From the NCBI GenBank assembly GCA_009784845.1, contig WQXK01000003.1, forward strand, positions 1 through 38,227: 38,227 nucleotides of DNA, written 5' to 3'. The notes beneath the pieces are model-generated. The model was not told where the DNA came from. It saw nothing but the letters and a program-made list of their open reading frames with translations, and ran no database searches. This stretch comes from Dehalococcoidia bacterium (lineage in GTDB: Bacteria > Chloroflexota > Dehalococcoidia > Dehalococcoidales > UBA1222). Positions 17,046-25,827 of the stretch are shown piece after piece; within the stretch, counting starts at the first letter, position 1; the number at the start of each line of letters is the position of its first letter. The position numbers were made by a program, and so were the translations under genes.

Positions 17046-18338
17046 ATGCTGTTTGTTCATGTTGAAGCCATTGAAGTGCGCATGTATGGCAAAACAGTAG
17101 GCGCAATTGCGCCGGATTTTAGAGGCAAGCCGTATTATGCCTTTGAGTACGCCCCGGCATGGCTTCGAAATGGTTATTCCATTAGCCCGCTTCATTTCCC
17201 GCTGACAACAGGTGTTTTTACCTTTGATGAACTTGCTGAAAACACCTGGCACAGGTTACCTGCGGCTATTGCGGATGCGCTTCCGGATAGGTTTGGAAAT
17301 AGCCTGCTTGATGCCAGCTTGGCACAAAAAGGTGTAACGAGAGATGAAATTACCGCCTTAGACCGTTTGGCATATACCGGTGATAGAGCCATGGGTGCTT
17401 TGGAATTTCGCCCTGCGCGATATATTGGCAAGGAACCTGACGTGCTGGATTTTGCCCAGTTAATCAATGCCGCAAGGGAGGCAATACATGGTTCTGTCGG
17501 AACTGATAGCAAAGCAAAACGCGCACTGCGTCAGTTACTATCCGTTGGGACAAGTGCCGGAGGTGCCCGCGCTAAGGCTGTTGTCAATCTTGACCCTGCC
17601 ACAGGTGTTATTAGCGCCGGACAGCGACCTGAAAAAGGGAAAGAATCGTGGCTGCTCAAATTTGATGGCGTTGGCTATGGTTCAACCGAAGGTTTTGCGC
17701 ATGAGTATGGCAGGATTGAGTATGCTTATTCACTCATGGCCAAAGCCGCCGGTATATGTATGACCGACACGCGCCTGTTTTGCGAAAATGGGCGGGCGCA
17801 TTTCATGACAAAGAGATTTGATAGGGCATGCTCCGCAACAGGTGGTTTTTCAGATAAAATACATATGCAAAGCCTGTGTGCTATGGATCATCTCGATTAT
17901 AATCTGCTCCACACCAATCAGTATGATTCATTGTTTGCGGTTATCCGCCGCTTAGGGCTTTCCGAGGAAGCTTTAACGGAAGCTTTTCGTAGAATGGCAT
18001 TTAACTACCTTGGCATGAACTGTGACGATCATGCCAAGAACTTTGCGTTCCTGATGGATGAGCAGGGCAAATGGCGCATTGCTCCGGCTTTTGATGTGAC
18101 TTTTGCTTATAACTCGAAGAATATGTGGTTGAGGGAGCATCTTATGGGCATAGACGGGCAGTTCGCCAATGTAAGCATGCAAACTCTCCTGCGCTTTGCT
18201 GAAACACGCGACATACCATATGCGCGAAAATCGTTAAACGATGTGAGACATGCGCTTGCCATGTGGCCAGATTTTGCCAAACAGGCAGGATTGGCAGCGG
18301 CAACAACTGACAAAATCAGGGAATATCTGCATTGCTGA
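17046..18338 (+). CDS. hipA: HipA-family serine/threonine kinase toxin
   Basis: HipA kinases phosphorylate translation targets (GltX in E. coli) and cause dormancy. The 430-residue protein is full length. The N-terminal domain starts VEVRM-like (EVRMYGKTVGAIAPDF), and ALPDRFGNSLLD follows. A glycine-rich loop VGTSAGGARAKA (167-178) precedes the ATP lysine region (SWLLKFDGV). The catalytic loop is NCDDHAKNFAFL (325-336) with D328 and N332, and the metal motif is APAFDVTFAYN with D350. All kinase residues are present, so it is probably active. The loop differs from E. coli HipA, whose Ser150 lies in a different sequence, so autophosphorylation cannot be assumed. The substrate is unknown. Confidence 0.85.
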   Translation: MLFVHVEAIEVRMYGKTVGAIAPDFRGKPYYAFEYAPAWLRNGYSISPLHFPLTTGVFTFDELAENTWHRLPAAIADALPDRFGNSLLDASLAQKGVTRDEITALDRLAYTGDRAMGALEFRPARYIGKEPDVLDFAQLINAAREAIHGSVGTDSKAKRALRQLLSVGTSAGGARAKAVVNLDPATGVISAGQRPEKGKESWLLKFDGVGYGSTEGFAHEYGRIEYAYSLMAKAAGICMTDTRLFCENGRAHFMTKRFDRACSATGGFSDKIHMQSLCAMDHLDYNLLHTNQYDSLFAVIRRLGLSEEALTEAFRRMAFNYLGMNCDDHAKNFAFLMDEQGKWRIAPAFDVTFAYNSKNMWLREHLMGIDGQFANVSMQTLLRFAETRDIPYARKSLNDVRHALAMWPDFAKQAGLAAATTDKIREYLHC

Positions 18339-18395
18339 CATATAGCAAGTCGCTTGCTTGTTAACCACCTTCCTGTAATTAGCTGAAATGGAGAA

Positions 18396-18423
18396 TTGTC
18401 CATGCGCTCGGTTATGGTAGAAT
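18396..18423 (+). promoter_or_regulatory. trmD promoter, near-leaderless
   Basis: TTGTCC (18396-18401), a 16-bp spacer and TAGAAT (18418-18423) place the start near 18430, three bases before the trmD ATG. No Shine-Dalgarno is visible. A short AGCAAG/CTTGCT stem at 18344-18358 may end the hipA transcript upstream. Confidence 0.45.
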
Positions 18424-18432
18424 AACCTCATT

Positions 18433-19206
18433 ATGCGCATAGATATACTCACACTGTTTCCGCAGTTTTTCCTTACGCCGCTGCAGGACGCCATTTTCCG
18501 CCGTGCCAAAGATAAGAATTTGGTAAGCTTCAACGTATACAACATTCGCGACTATACGCATGACAGGCATCATGTGGTGGACGACTATCCGTTCGGCGGC
18601 GGTGCCGGTATGCTGCTCAAGCCGGAACCGGTTTTTGAGGCGCTGGAAGACGTTCTTAAAGACAGGTTTGAGGATGAACTCCCGATTCCGGTCATCCTTA
18701 CGACCCCGCAGGGGCAGACTTTTTCACAGTCGCTGGCGTATCAGTTGGCGCAGCATAAGCGCATAGCTATTTTGTGCGGACACTATGAGGGCATGGATGA
18801 TCGCGTGCGTGAGCATTTGGTAACTCACGAAATCAGTATTGGAGACTACGTTCTGTCTGGTGGCGAACTGCCGGCGCTCGTAATCGCCGATGCCTTGGTG
18901 CGCTTGGTGCCCGGGGTGCTGGGCTCGGAAGACTCTCCTGTAACGGACTCGCATTCAGACGGGCTGCTAGAGTATCCGCAGTTTACCAGACCGGCTGATT
19001 TCCGCGGTTGGAAAGTGCCTGAAATACTGCTTTCGGGTAACCACGCCAAAATAGCCGCCTGGCGCCGCGAACAGTCAATACTTAAAACAGCCAGTCGCCG
19101 CCCGGATCTTTTGGCGAAGACCAGCTTAACCGCCGAGGAAAAGAAATTAGGTAGCGGTCTGTCGCTGCCGCAAGCAGATGCTGACGTGAACGAACAAAGC
19201 AAATGA
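18433..19206 (+). CDS. trmD: tRNA (guanine37-N1)-methyltransferase TrmD
   Basis: TrmD methylates G37 of tRNAs reading CNN and some other codons, preventing frameshifts. The 257-residue protein has the SPOUT trefoil-knot motifs: LTLFPQFF at the start, [30 protein letters not shown], and [20 protein letters not shown] for SAM binding. [21 protein letters not shown] and [15 protein letters not shown] follow in the C-terminal domain. The last ~25 residues are a non-conserved tail. Unusually there is no rpsP, rimM or rplS beside it; rplS is 9 kb upstream on the other strand. Confidence 0.97.
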   Translation: MRIDILTLFPQFFLTPLQDAIFRRAKDKNLVSFNVYNIRDYTHDRHHVVDDYPFGGGAGMLLKPEPVFEALEDVLKDRFEDELPIPVILTTPQGQTFSQSLAYQLAQHKRIAILCGHYEGMDDRVREHLVTHEISIGDYVLSGGELPALVIADALVRLVPGVLGSEDSPVTDSHSDGLLEYPQFTRPADFRGWKVPEILLSGNHAKIAAWRREQSILKTASRRPDLLAKTSLTAEEKKLGSGLSLPQADADVNEQSK

Positions 19207-19351
19207 TAAAGTTCCGCAAAAGGCGTTCCATATCTTTTTTCGCAAATCGTAAAACAACCTCAAAATTTGGCTAAATTTTTTTCAGCGCATTCGGGGGCTT
19301 TCAGAGGCTTTTTTAGCGCGGATACTCGTGAATTTTCCAGTCAACGTTTCC

Positions 19352-19380
19352 TTGACATGCACAAGCCATTGTGGTATTTT
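19352..19380 (+). promoter_or_regulatory. nrdR-nrdJ promoter
   Basis: TTGACA (19352-19357), a 17-bp spacer and TATTTT (19375-19380). Transcription would start near 19387, giving a ~27-nt leader. The rest of 19207-19351 shows no feature. Confidence 0.65.
19359..19374. promoter_or_regulatory. NrdR box 1
   Basis: CACAAGCCATTGTG (19360-19373) is a palindrome matching the NrdR consensus core CwA...TwG with its flanking CA and TG. It lies in the promoter spacer. Confidence 0.75.
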
Positions 19381-19390
19381 CTTGGGCGCA

Positions 19391-19406
19391 ATACAACATC
19401 TTGTGG
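19391..19406. promoter_or_regulatory. NrdR box 2
   Basis: TACAACATCTTGTG (19392-19405) matches the same consensus. Its centre is 32 bp, about three helical turns, from box 1, the usual tandem arrangement. The -10 element sits exactly between the boxes, so bound NrdR would block transcription. Confidence 0.75.
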
Positions 19407-19413
19407 TTATGTT

Positions 19414-19860
19414 ATGAAGTGTCCTTATTGTGGCAGTGATGATTCCCGTGTCGTGGACTCGCGCGATACGACAGACGGTGTGCGCCGGAGACGTGAGTGC
19501 ATCACCTGCCAGGCGCGTTTCACTACATATGAGCGGCTGCAGCCTGTCAACTTTTACGTTGTAAAGAAGGACTTACGCCAAGAGGAGTTCAATAAGGAAA
19601 AGCTTCTTGCCGGCATACGCAAGGCTTGTGAAAAGCGCCCGCTAGCGGCCGAAGCGGTGGAGAGAGTGGCCGATGACGTTGAGGCTGAGTTGGTTCAGAT
19701 GGGGAAAGCGGCGGCACCGTCATCTCTTATCGGCGATTTGGTGATGGCGCATCTTAAGAAACTGGATAACATTGCCTATATACGTTTTGCCAGCGTATAC
19801 CGCGATTTTGCCGATATTACCGATCTCAAGCAGGAGGTCGATACGCTGCTGGGGCATTAG
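19414..19860 (+). CDS. nrdR: Transcriptional repressor NrdR
   Basis: NrdR represses ribonucleotide reductase genes in response to the ATP/dATP state. The ATG at 19414 starts with the family's MKCPYCGS; the frame extends 49 codons upstream, but through the promoter. The 148 residues comprise a zinc ribbon (C3, C6 and the CITC pair), with RRRRECITCQARFTTYER, then an ATP-cone (YVVKKDLRQEEFNKEKLLAG, IRKACEKRPL). RFASVYRDFADI is near the end. It lies 72 bp upstream of the class II reductase, in one operon under two NrdR boxes. Confidence 0.97.
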   Translation: MKCPYCGSDDSRVVDSRDTTDGVRRRRECITCQARFTTYERLQPVNFYVVKKDLRQEEFNKEKLLAGIRKACEKRPLAAEAVERVADDVEAELVQMGKAAAPSSLIGDLVMAHLKKLDNIAYIRFASVYRDFADITDLKQEVDTLLGH

Positions 19861-19932
19861 CTGTCATCAATTGACTGGCTACATGTCCGATTAGATGCCG
19901 ACAATTCAGGTGAGTTTAGCCGGGGGATTATA

Positions 19933-22602
19933 ATGAGCAAATCTGGGGAATCTAAAACTGGGGTTGGTGAACTGCTAAACCGTACGCAGATTGCCCGAAC
20001 TATATTCAATGCCGCAGCATCCATGGGTATCTCCGACCGCGTTCAGATTGATCGTATAACAAACAATGTCGTAGCGCGTCTGGAGTGTCCTACTGCATTG
20101 CCCGGCATGGAGGACTTCATACCCAAAGGGACGAAACAGCCGTTGCCGCCGGCATCGGAGTCCGATATTCTGGCGATGGTCAAGGAGTTCCTTTCAATCG
20201 AAAAGCCATTGACCGGTGATGCTCTGCCACCGGATGCTCCCGAGCCTTTGCCTGCAAAAAAACCTGAGAAGAGTAAGTTATCAGGACCACAAAAAACAGA
20301 ACCCAAATCATATTCCAAGAAGGAGATCCCTGTTATGTCAGTCAAAACCTATGAGGGCAGCACCACTGCCAAGCTCAGCGACAACGCCCTGCGTGTGCTG
20401 GAGAAGCGCTATCTGAAAAAGGATAAGCAGGGTAATGTGATAGAGTCGCCGGATGATATGTTCCGCAGGGTTGCGCAAACGATTGCGGCTGCGGAGTTGA
20501 ATTATAATGCCAAGGCGGACGTTCAAGCCTGGTCCGATAAATTCTTTGGGGCGATGACAAGCCTTGAGTTTCTGCCGAATTCGCCCACTCTTATGAATGC
20601 CGGGCGTGAGTTGGGGCAGCTTTCGGCCTGTTTTGTGCTGCCCATCGATGACTCGATGGAGTCTATTTTTGAGGCAGTCAAGAATACGGCACTTATACAT
20701 AAGAGCGGCGGCGGCACGGGTTTTTCTTTTTCGCGTCTGCGCCCTGAAACAGACCGTGTGGGAACCACCGGCGGTGTGGCCAGCGGACCGGTGTCGTTTA
20801 TGCGCGCATTTGACGTGGCCACCGATGTTATAAAGCAGGGTGGCACACGCCGCGGCGCCAATATGGCCATCCTGAGCGTGACGCACCCTGATATCCTGCG
20901 ATTTATCAGTTCCAAGGAAGATATGGTTTCTCTTACCAACTTTAACATTTCGGTGGCTGTCACGAGCGACTTTATGCAGGCGGTCAAGTCGGGTACGGAC
21001 TACAATCTAATCAATCCGCGTACCAGGGAGAATGCCGGCAAACTGAATGCCAAAATGGTCTTTGACAAAATAGTGGAACTGGCTTGGAAGACGGGGGATC
21101 CGGGCGTAATCTTCATTGACCGCGTCAATCAGGACAATCCCACGCCGCATATGGGCGACATCGAGAGCACCAACCCGTGCGGGGAACAACCCCTTTTACC
21201 ATATGAGAGTTGCAATTTGGGCTCAATCAACCTGTCGCGTATGCTGAAAAACGATGGTGCGGTAAAAATCGACTATGAGAAATTAAGGGAAACGGTTAAG
21301 CTTGCCATGCGTTTTCTGGATAATGTTATTGACGTCAATCGTTTTCCCATTCCCGCGATTGGCGATATGACCCGTCGCACGCGCAAGATCGGGCTGGGAG
21401 TCATGGGATTCGCCGATATGCTCTTCTGCCTTGGTATTCCCTACAATTCGGATGAGGCATTAAGCGTGGCAGAGGATGTCATGGGGGTTATCAACAGTAC
21501 CGCGCATAAGGCGTCTATGGAATTGGGTGAGGAGCGCGGGGTATTCCCTGCATTTAAGGGTAGTATCTACGATAAGCCGGATGCGCCCGAGGTGCGCAAT
21601 GCCTCATGCACCACTATTGCACCAACCGGCACGCTGTCTATAATTGCCAACTGCTCCGGCGGTATTGAGCCGGTATTTGCCCTGTCTTTCACGCGTAACA
21701 TACTTGACGGGGCTAAGTTTGTTGAGGCAAATCCGTATTTTGAGGAGGCTGCCAAAAGCGGCGGCTTCTATTCAGAAGAGTTGATGCAAAAGCTGGCCTG
21801 CGGCGGGCATTTGAAAGATGTTAAGGACGCACCAGACGACATAAAGCAGATCTTTGTTACGGCGCATGATATTGAGGTGCCGTGGCATGTGCGTATGCAG
21901 GCGGCCTTCCAGCATCATACGGACAATGCCGTTTCCAAGACGGTAAACTTTCCCAAGGAGGCCACTGCCGCCGATGTGGCTAATGTATATATCATGGCCT
22001 ATGAGGAGCAGCTAAAGGGCATAACCATCTATCGCGATGGCAGCCGTGACGGGCAGGTGCTCACAACCGGCAGTGATTCCGCCAAGGGCAAGGAAAAAGA
22101 TGTCCGCCCGGCAGGTACGTTGTCCTCACCGCGCAAGCGCTCGAAGGTGACGAATGGTGTTACCGAGCGTGTTACGACGGGGTGCGGTTACATCTACGTC
22201 ACGGTTAATTCGGACGAGCATGGAATATGCGAGGTATTTTCGCATTTGGGCAAGACGGGTGGTTGTGCGGCAGCCCAGCTGGAGGCATCCTGCAGGCTTA
22301 TTTCGCTTGGGTTACGCTCAGGGCTGGAGGTTGCCTCACTGGTAAAACAGCTTAAGGGCATAAGGTGCCCGTCTATAGCATGGGAAAACAGCAAATCCAT
22401 CCTCTCCTGTGCCGATGCCATAGCCGGCGTATTGGAGCGACATGCCGGTCTGGTTCAGGACAAAGACGATGACGGTGGGCATGCCATTCAGGATTTGGGA
22501 TTGGTGAAGAATGTTGCCGGTCAATGCCCTGAGTGCACAAGCCTGTTGGCTTATCAGGAAGGTTGCCTGGTATGCCCCAGTTGTGGTTATACCAAGTGTT
22601 AG
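19933..22602 (+). CDS. nrdJ: Adenosylcobalamin-dependent (class II) ribonucleotide reductase
   Basis: NrdJ makes deoxyribonucleotides using a B12-generated thiyl radical and needs no oxygen. The 889-residue frame has redox cysteines C233 (SACFVLP) and C427 ([10 protein letters not shown]), and the radical cysteine C416 in [26 protein letters not shown] follows. Residues ~735-840 are a TSCPD domain ([24 protein letters not shown]), and the end is a four-cysteine zinc ribbon closing with CGYTKC, likely the reducing tail. The first ~134 residues are an extra N-terminal region with a proline/lysine-rich linker. An in-frame ATG at 20335 has its own AAGGAG and matches the usual family start, so two forms or a later start are possible. 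Confidence 0.94.
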   Translation: MSKSGESKTGVGELLNRTQIARTIFNAAASMGISDRVQIDRITNNVVARLECPTALPGMEDFIPKGTKQPLPPASESDILAMVKEFLSIEKPLTGDALPPDAPEPLPAKKPEKSKLSGPQKTEPKSYSKKEIPVMSVKTYEGSTTAKLSDNALRVLEKRYLKKDKQGNVIESPDDMFRRVAQTIAAAELNYNAKADVQAWSDKFFGAMTSLEFLPNSPTLMNAGRELGQLSACFVLPIDDSMESIFEAVKNTALIHKSGGGTGFSFSRLRPETDRVGTTGGVASGPVSFMRAFDVATDVIKQGGTRRGANMAILSVTHPDILRFISSKEDMVSLTNFNISVAVTSDFMQAVKSGTDYNLINPRTRENAGKLNAKMVFDKIVELAWKTGDPGVIFIDRVNQDNPTPHMGDIESTNPCGEQPLLPYESCNLGSINLSRMLKNDGAVKIDYEKLRETVKLAMRFLDNVIDVNRFPIPAIGDMTRRTRKIGLGVMGFADMLFCLGIPYNSDEALSVAEDVMGVINSTAHKASMELGEERGVFPAFKGSIYDKPDAPEVRNASCTTIAPTGTLSIIANCSGGIEPVFALSFTRNILDGAKFVEANPYFEEAAKSGGFYSEELMQKLACGGHLKDVKDAPDDIKQIFVTAHDIEVPWHVRMQAAFQHHTDNAVSKTVNFPKEATAADVANVYIMAYEEQLKGITIYRDGSRDGQVLTTGSDSAKGKEKDVRPAGTLSSPRKRSKVTNGVTERVTTGCGYIYVTVNSDEHGICEVFSHLGKTGGCAAAQLEASCRLISLGLRSGLEVASLVKQLKGIRCPSIAWENSKSILSCADAIAGVLERHAGLVQDKDDDGGHAIQDLGLVKNVAGQCPECTSLLAYQEGCLVCPSCGYTKC
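20321..20337 (+). promoter_or_regulatory. Internal ribosome site and ATG inside nrdJ
   Basis: AGGAG (20321-20325) lies nine bases before an in-frame ATG (20335-20337, residue 135). The reading from this ATG ([20 protein letters not shown]) begins close to where typical class II reductases begin. Confidence 0.5.
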
Positions 22603-22646
22603 ATGGTAACCTTTAGTGCGATTTTAGTAGTGGACTATTACAAACG

Positions 22647-22655
22647 AGGAGGTGA
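22647..22655 (+). promoter_or_regulatory. Extended Shine-Dalgarno pointing to an ATC start
   Basis: AGGAGGTGA is a nine-base match to the 16S anti-Shine-Dalgarno. It lies six bases before an in-frame ATC (22662-22664), but 27 bases before the first ATG (22683) of the NYN gene. No ATG, GTG or TTG occurs in frame between them. Confidence 0.55.
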
Positions 22656-22682
22656 GGTAACATCGACAGACACGAACGGGCC

Positions 22683-23405
22683 ATGATATTCATTGACGGC
22701 TCAAATATGTATCACTCGCTGAAGGCCTATTTTAAACGAACTGATATTGATTTGGCTCTCTTTAATCAGAAATTATTGGAAAAGCGCCATTTGGTGCGCA
22801 TGTATTATTACAATGCGGCGGTGGGTAAGCAGGAAGAGCCTGAGCGTTTTAAGGATCAGGAGAAGTTTTTTAAAAGCGTAGCTGCCATCCCGTATACTGA
22901 GTTGCGTTTGGGGCGTTTGGTTTATACCAGTCAGTGGCCCAACAATCCGCCGTTTGAAAAAGGCGTGGACGTGCAGCTTGCGACCGACATGATAACGCAT
23001 GCTTTCAAGGGAAACTATGACGTGGCCATACTGGTGGCCGGCGACAACGATTTTATCGGCGCCATACAGGCGGTAAAAGACAATGGCAAGCATGTTGAGG
23101 TGGCTCTCTTCGGGCAGGAAAGCACCTCGCGTCAGCTTAGGGATGTGGCCGATCGTATTATCGCATTGGACGGACGTCTGTTGCGCGGCTGCTGGAAAGG
23201 TGCGCAGCCTGTCCAGAATGGTGTCAAACGACATTATCGCAAGCGCAGTGACAACTGGGGCGGCAATGCACCAAATCACAATAACGTTATTGTTCTGCCG
23301 CGCCAGGAAGAGGGCTCTGAGGCGCATGATGTCGCATACGAGTATACCGACGATGACGCAGCATCACACAACCTTTTGTGGAGCGTTCCGCGTTATGAGC
23401 CGTAG
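22683..23405 (+). CDS. NYN-domain (LabA/DUF88-like) putative RNase
   Basis: NYN proteins have the PIN-like nuclease fold and probably cut RNA. The first ~165 residues carry the family's acidic motifs: MIFIDGSNMYHS (first Asp), FEKGVDVQLATDMITHAF (second) and VAILVAGDNDFIGAIQAV (third pair). VEVALFGQESTSRQL and RDVADRIIALD complete the fold. The C-terminal ~70 residues are basic then acidic and probably disordered. From the ATG the product is 240 residues. A near-perfect ribosome site instead points to an ATC seven codons upstream (adding DRHERA). It is monocistronic and ends in a strong terminator. The substrate is unknown. Confidence 0.85.
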   Translation: MIFIDGSNMYHSLKAYFKRTDIDLALFNQKLLEKRHLVRMYYYNAAVGKQEEPERFKDQEKFFKSVAAIPYTELRLGRLVYTSQWPNNPPFEKGVDVQLATDMITHAFKGNYDVAILVAGDNDFIGAIQAVKDNGKHVEVALFGQESTSRQLRDVADRIIALDGRLLRGCWKGAQPVQNGVKRHYRKRSDNWGGNAPNHNNVIVLPRQEEGSEAHDVAYEYTDDDAASHNLLWSVPRYEP

Positions 23406-23422
23406 CCGGCATCTGTTGCATC

Positions 23423-23455
23423 AAATGCCCCTCTTGCCACTTGAGGGGCATTTTT
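23423..23455 (+). terminator. Terminator of the NYN gene
   Basis: AAATGCCCCTC (23423-23433) pairs with GAGGGGCATTT (23443-23453), ending in a TTTTT run (23451-23455). Confidence 0.85.
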
Positions 23456-23472
23456 GTAGAGCAGTTTGCGCA

Positions 23473-23502
23473 TTGTGTCGGGTGGTGTACTTGCGCTAAT
23501 AT
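23473..23502 (+). promoter_or_regulatory. Promoter of the radical SAM gene, leaderless configuration
   Basis: TTGTGT (23473-23478), an 18-bp spacer and TAATAT (23497-23502). Seven bases past the -10 is 23509, the A of the ATG. A GAGG two bases before the ATG is too close to serve as a normal ribosome site. Confidence 0.45.
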
Positions 23503-23508
23503 GAGGCG

Positions 23509-25068
23509 ATGGCTTTAGAGAACAAAAGACGCAAGCAGACCTTTGGTCGCGCCGATTATTTCAGCGGGGGGCGCCTAAATGGCGAGGAAGGTGTGGCCAT
23601 GCGCGACTGGGGTGGGCGATACCCCTTTGCCTTGGTTTATCCCAACAGATATTTCGTTGGCATGTCCAATTTGGGCTTGCAGTCCATATATAACCTGCTG
23701 AGCACACACCCTGAAACAGTGGGGGAAAGGGTGTTTTGGGAAGGTGACGCCAGACCGCTTTTGAGCTTGGAATCCTCCCGTCCCCTTATGGATTATGCCT
23801 GTTTGGCTTTTTCTTTTTCTTATGAATTGGACTACCTCAACCTGCCGCACATCTTAAGAGCCGCCTCCCTGCCGCTCTTTGCCGAACAACGCGATGAGAG
23901 CTACCCTCTGCTAATTGCCGGCGGTCCCTGTATCACGGCAAATCCGATGCCTGTAGCGCCGTTTTTTGATGCGCTGTGTATCGGCGAGGGCGAGGTTATT
24001 CTTCCTGCGATTATTGAGTGCCTGACAGGCGGGTTTCCCCGCGCTGAAACGCTGCAAAAGCTGTCTGGTGTGCCCGGGGTGTACGTGCCTCAGCTGGCAC
24101 CCGAGCGGGTAATTCAGCGGCGCTGGTTGCCGTCACTTGATGATTTTCCCACGCATTCCTGTGTGTTGACGCATGATACTGAGTTGGGGGAGTTGTATCT
24201 TATTGAGGTGGAGCGCGGGTGCAGTGCTTCCTGCAGCTTTTGTCTGGTAAGCCGTGCTTTTTGTCCGTTGCGGTTTCACTCTCTTGATTCCTTGCTGCAG
24301 CAGGTGCGCGAGGGGCTTAAGTACCGCCGGCGCATCGGATTGGTTGGTCCTGCGGTGACTGACCATCCGCAGATAGAGGAGTTGATGCAGGGTCTGTTAC
24401 ACATGGGGGCGGGCTTTTCTGTAAGTTCCATACGTTTGAAAAACCTTAGCACGCGTTTGTTGGAGTTGATGCTTCAGGGTGGGGTGCACACATTGGCGCT
24501 GGCACCGGAGGCAGGATCAGACCGGCTGCGCCGCGCCATTCGTAAGGAATTTGACGAGTGCGACGTATTAGCTGCAGTGGCTCTGGTCTCGCGTCTGTCG
24601 TTTAAGCAACTCAAACTCTATTTTATGATTGGCTTGCCGTCAGAGACGGATGAGGATGTGGGGGCCATCATTGATTTGGTTTTGAAATGCCTTAGGCTTC
24701 TTAATAATAGCCATCAGGGTTGTCGCCTTAGTATAAATGTGGCTCCGTTCGTACCTAAAGCCGGTACTCCTTTCCAGTGGCTCGGTATGGCAAAGGAGGC
24801 AATCCTGGAAAAGCGCATTGCCCGCCTGCGTAACGCTCTTGGTGCCTTTGGCATAGAGGTGAAGGCTGAAAGCCCGCAATGGAGCCACGTACAGGCGGCA
24901 CTCTCGCGGGGGGACAGTTCGTTTGCCGGAGTACTGGCGAACATTGATAAGGTATCGCTGGCTGGCTGGGGGCGCGCCGTGAAAAAAGCGCACGTCAGCC
25001 TGGAGCACTTTACTCAGGAGAATTGGTCGCACAAAGACGCGCTTCCGTGGGATGCCATAAAGTTGTGA
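23509..25068 (+). CDS. Radical SAM protein with B12-binding-like N-terminus
   Basis: This 519-residue protein has the 4Fe-4S radical SAM motif VERGCSASCSFC (C238, C242, C245). The N-terminal ~200 residues (ALVYPNRYFVGMSNLGLQ, LLIAGGPCITANPMPVAPFF, DALCIGEGE) resemble the B12-binding-like region of the TIGR03960/YgiQ-type group. EAGSDRLRRAIRK, YFMIGLPSETDED and NVAPFVPKAGTPFQW match that group's barrel, and it ends LPWDAIKL, reminiscent of TIGR03960. The substrate of this group is unknown to me. In TIGR03960-type genes a DUF2344 domain or gene often follows; none is seen here, as yqeY follows convergently. Confidence 0.85.
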   Translation: MALENKRRKQTFGRADYFSGGRLNGEEGVAMRDWGGRYPFALVYPNRYFVGMSNLGLQSIYNLLSTHPETVGERVFWEGDARPLLSLESSRPLMDYACLAFSFSYELDYLNLPHILRAASLPLFAEQRDESYPLLIAGGPCITANPMPVAPFFDALCIGEGEVILPAIIECLTGGFPRAETLQKLSGVPGVYVPQLAPERVIQRRWLPSLDDFPTHSCVLTHDTELGELYLIEVERGCSASCSFCLVSRAFCPLRFHSLDSLLQQVREGLKYRRRIGLVGPAVTDHPQIEELMQGLLHMGAGFSVSSIRLKNLSTRLLELMLQGGVHTLALAPEAGSDRLRRAIRKEFDECDVLAAVALVSRLSFKQLKLYFMIGLPSETDEDVGAIIDLVLKCLRLLNNSHQGCRLSINVAPFVPKAGTPFQWLGMAKEAILEKRIARLRNALGAFGIEVKAESPQWSHVQAALSRGDSSFAGVLANIDKVSLAGWGRAVKKAHVSLEHFTQENWSHKDALPWDAIKL

Positions 25069-25137
25069 TAGCCCGCAAGGCTTCGGCACAAATCACATGC
25101 GAATGGACTCGAGATAAATCTTTTGCCCGGCGACGCA

Positions 25138-25590
25138 TCAGCCGTTGAGCAACTCGTTGACTATGGCGTTTACCTCCTGCCCGTCGGCTTTGCCTTTCAC
25201 CAAAGGCATCAGTTTGGGCATGAGTTTGTTTTTGTCCTGCATGCCGTGGCAATCCAGTTCGCTTATCAGCTTCTGCACGACGGCTGTTATCTCATCATGG
25301 CTCATCTGCTCGGGAAGATAAACTTTTAGTATTTCCGCCTCAGCCTCTTCTTTGGCGGCCAACTCAGGGCGGTTCGCCTTTTTATATGCTTCAAGGCTTT
25401 CCTTGCGCTGCTTGAGTTCCTTGGATATGACGCCAAGTATGTCGCTATCGCCGAGCGTGGCCTGCTTGGCGATTTCAGAGTAGTTAATTGCCGAGAGCAC
25501 CATGCGGATTACCGAGCAACGCAGAGCATCCCCGCCCCGCAATGCCTGCCTGAGGTCGTCATTGAGTTTGGTTTTAAGCGGAGTTTCCAT
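25138..25590 (-). CDS. yqeY: GatB/YqeY domain protein
   Basis: The 150-residue protein is a stand-alone version of the tRNA-binding C-terminal domain of GatB. It shows the family patterns LKTKLNDDLRQALRGGDALR, LRCSVIRMVLSAI, KQRKESLEAYKKANRPELA, EILKVYLPEQMS and MGKLMPLVKGKADG-like MPKLMPLVKGKADG. YqeY proteins are thought to act on tRNA, but the role is uncertain. It is single, convergent with the radical SAM gene. The ATG at 25590 has AGGAG about 13 bases upstream, a rather long spacing. Confidence 0.93.
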   Translation of the reverse strand: METPLKTKLNDDLRQALRGGDALRCSVIRMVLSAINYSEIAKQATLGDSDILGVISKELKQRKESLEAYKKANRPELAAKEEAEAEILKVYLPEQMSHDEITAVVQKLISELDCHGMQDKNKLMPKLMPLVKGKADGQEVNAIVNELLNG

Positions 25591-25780
25591 TGTTATTACG
25601 CTCTCCTGATTTTAGTTTTGCCTTGGTTGATGTCATTTGTCCGGCGCTCTGCTTATAAGACGCAAAACCACGTCGTGACCTGAGACGGGGTTATTCTAAT
25701 CTGCCACACCGGCAGTGTCAACGTGTCCTGCATGTACGGTTCGTGGTTTATATGATTATTCATTCAAGTATGTTTGCAGC

Positions 25781-25810
25781 TTGACAAAAGTTATTGCCAA
25801 AGGTTACTCT
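25781..25810 (+). promoter_or_regulatory. Possible promoter of the surface protein gene
   Basis: In the 313-bp gap 25591-25903, TTGACA (25781-25786) is followed after 17-18 bp by TTACTC/TACTCT, a weak -10. Transcription near 25817 would give a ~90-nt leader. Confidence 0.4.
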
Positions 25811-25827
25811 TTCAAAAAGCGCAATAT

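Noticed and set aside
19267..19413. Upstream extension of nrdR
   Set aside because: It would translate through the promoter and NrdR boxes, and the family starts at MKCPYCGS.
20338..20886. 182-codon minus-strand frame opposite nrdJ
   Set aside because: The composition is that of antisense codons, and the nrdJ frame here carries conserved reductase motifs.
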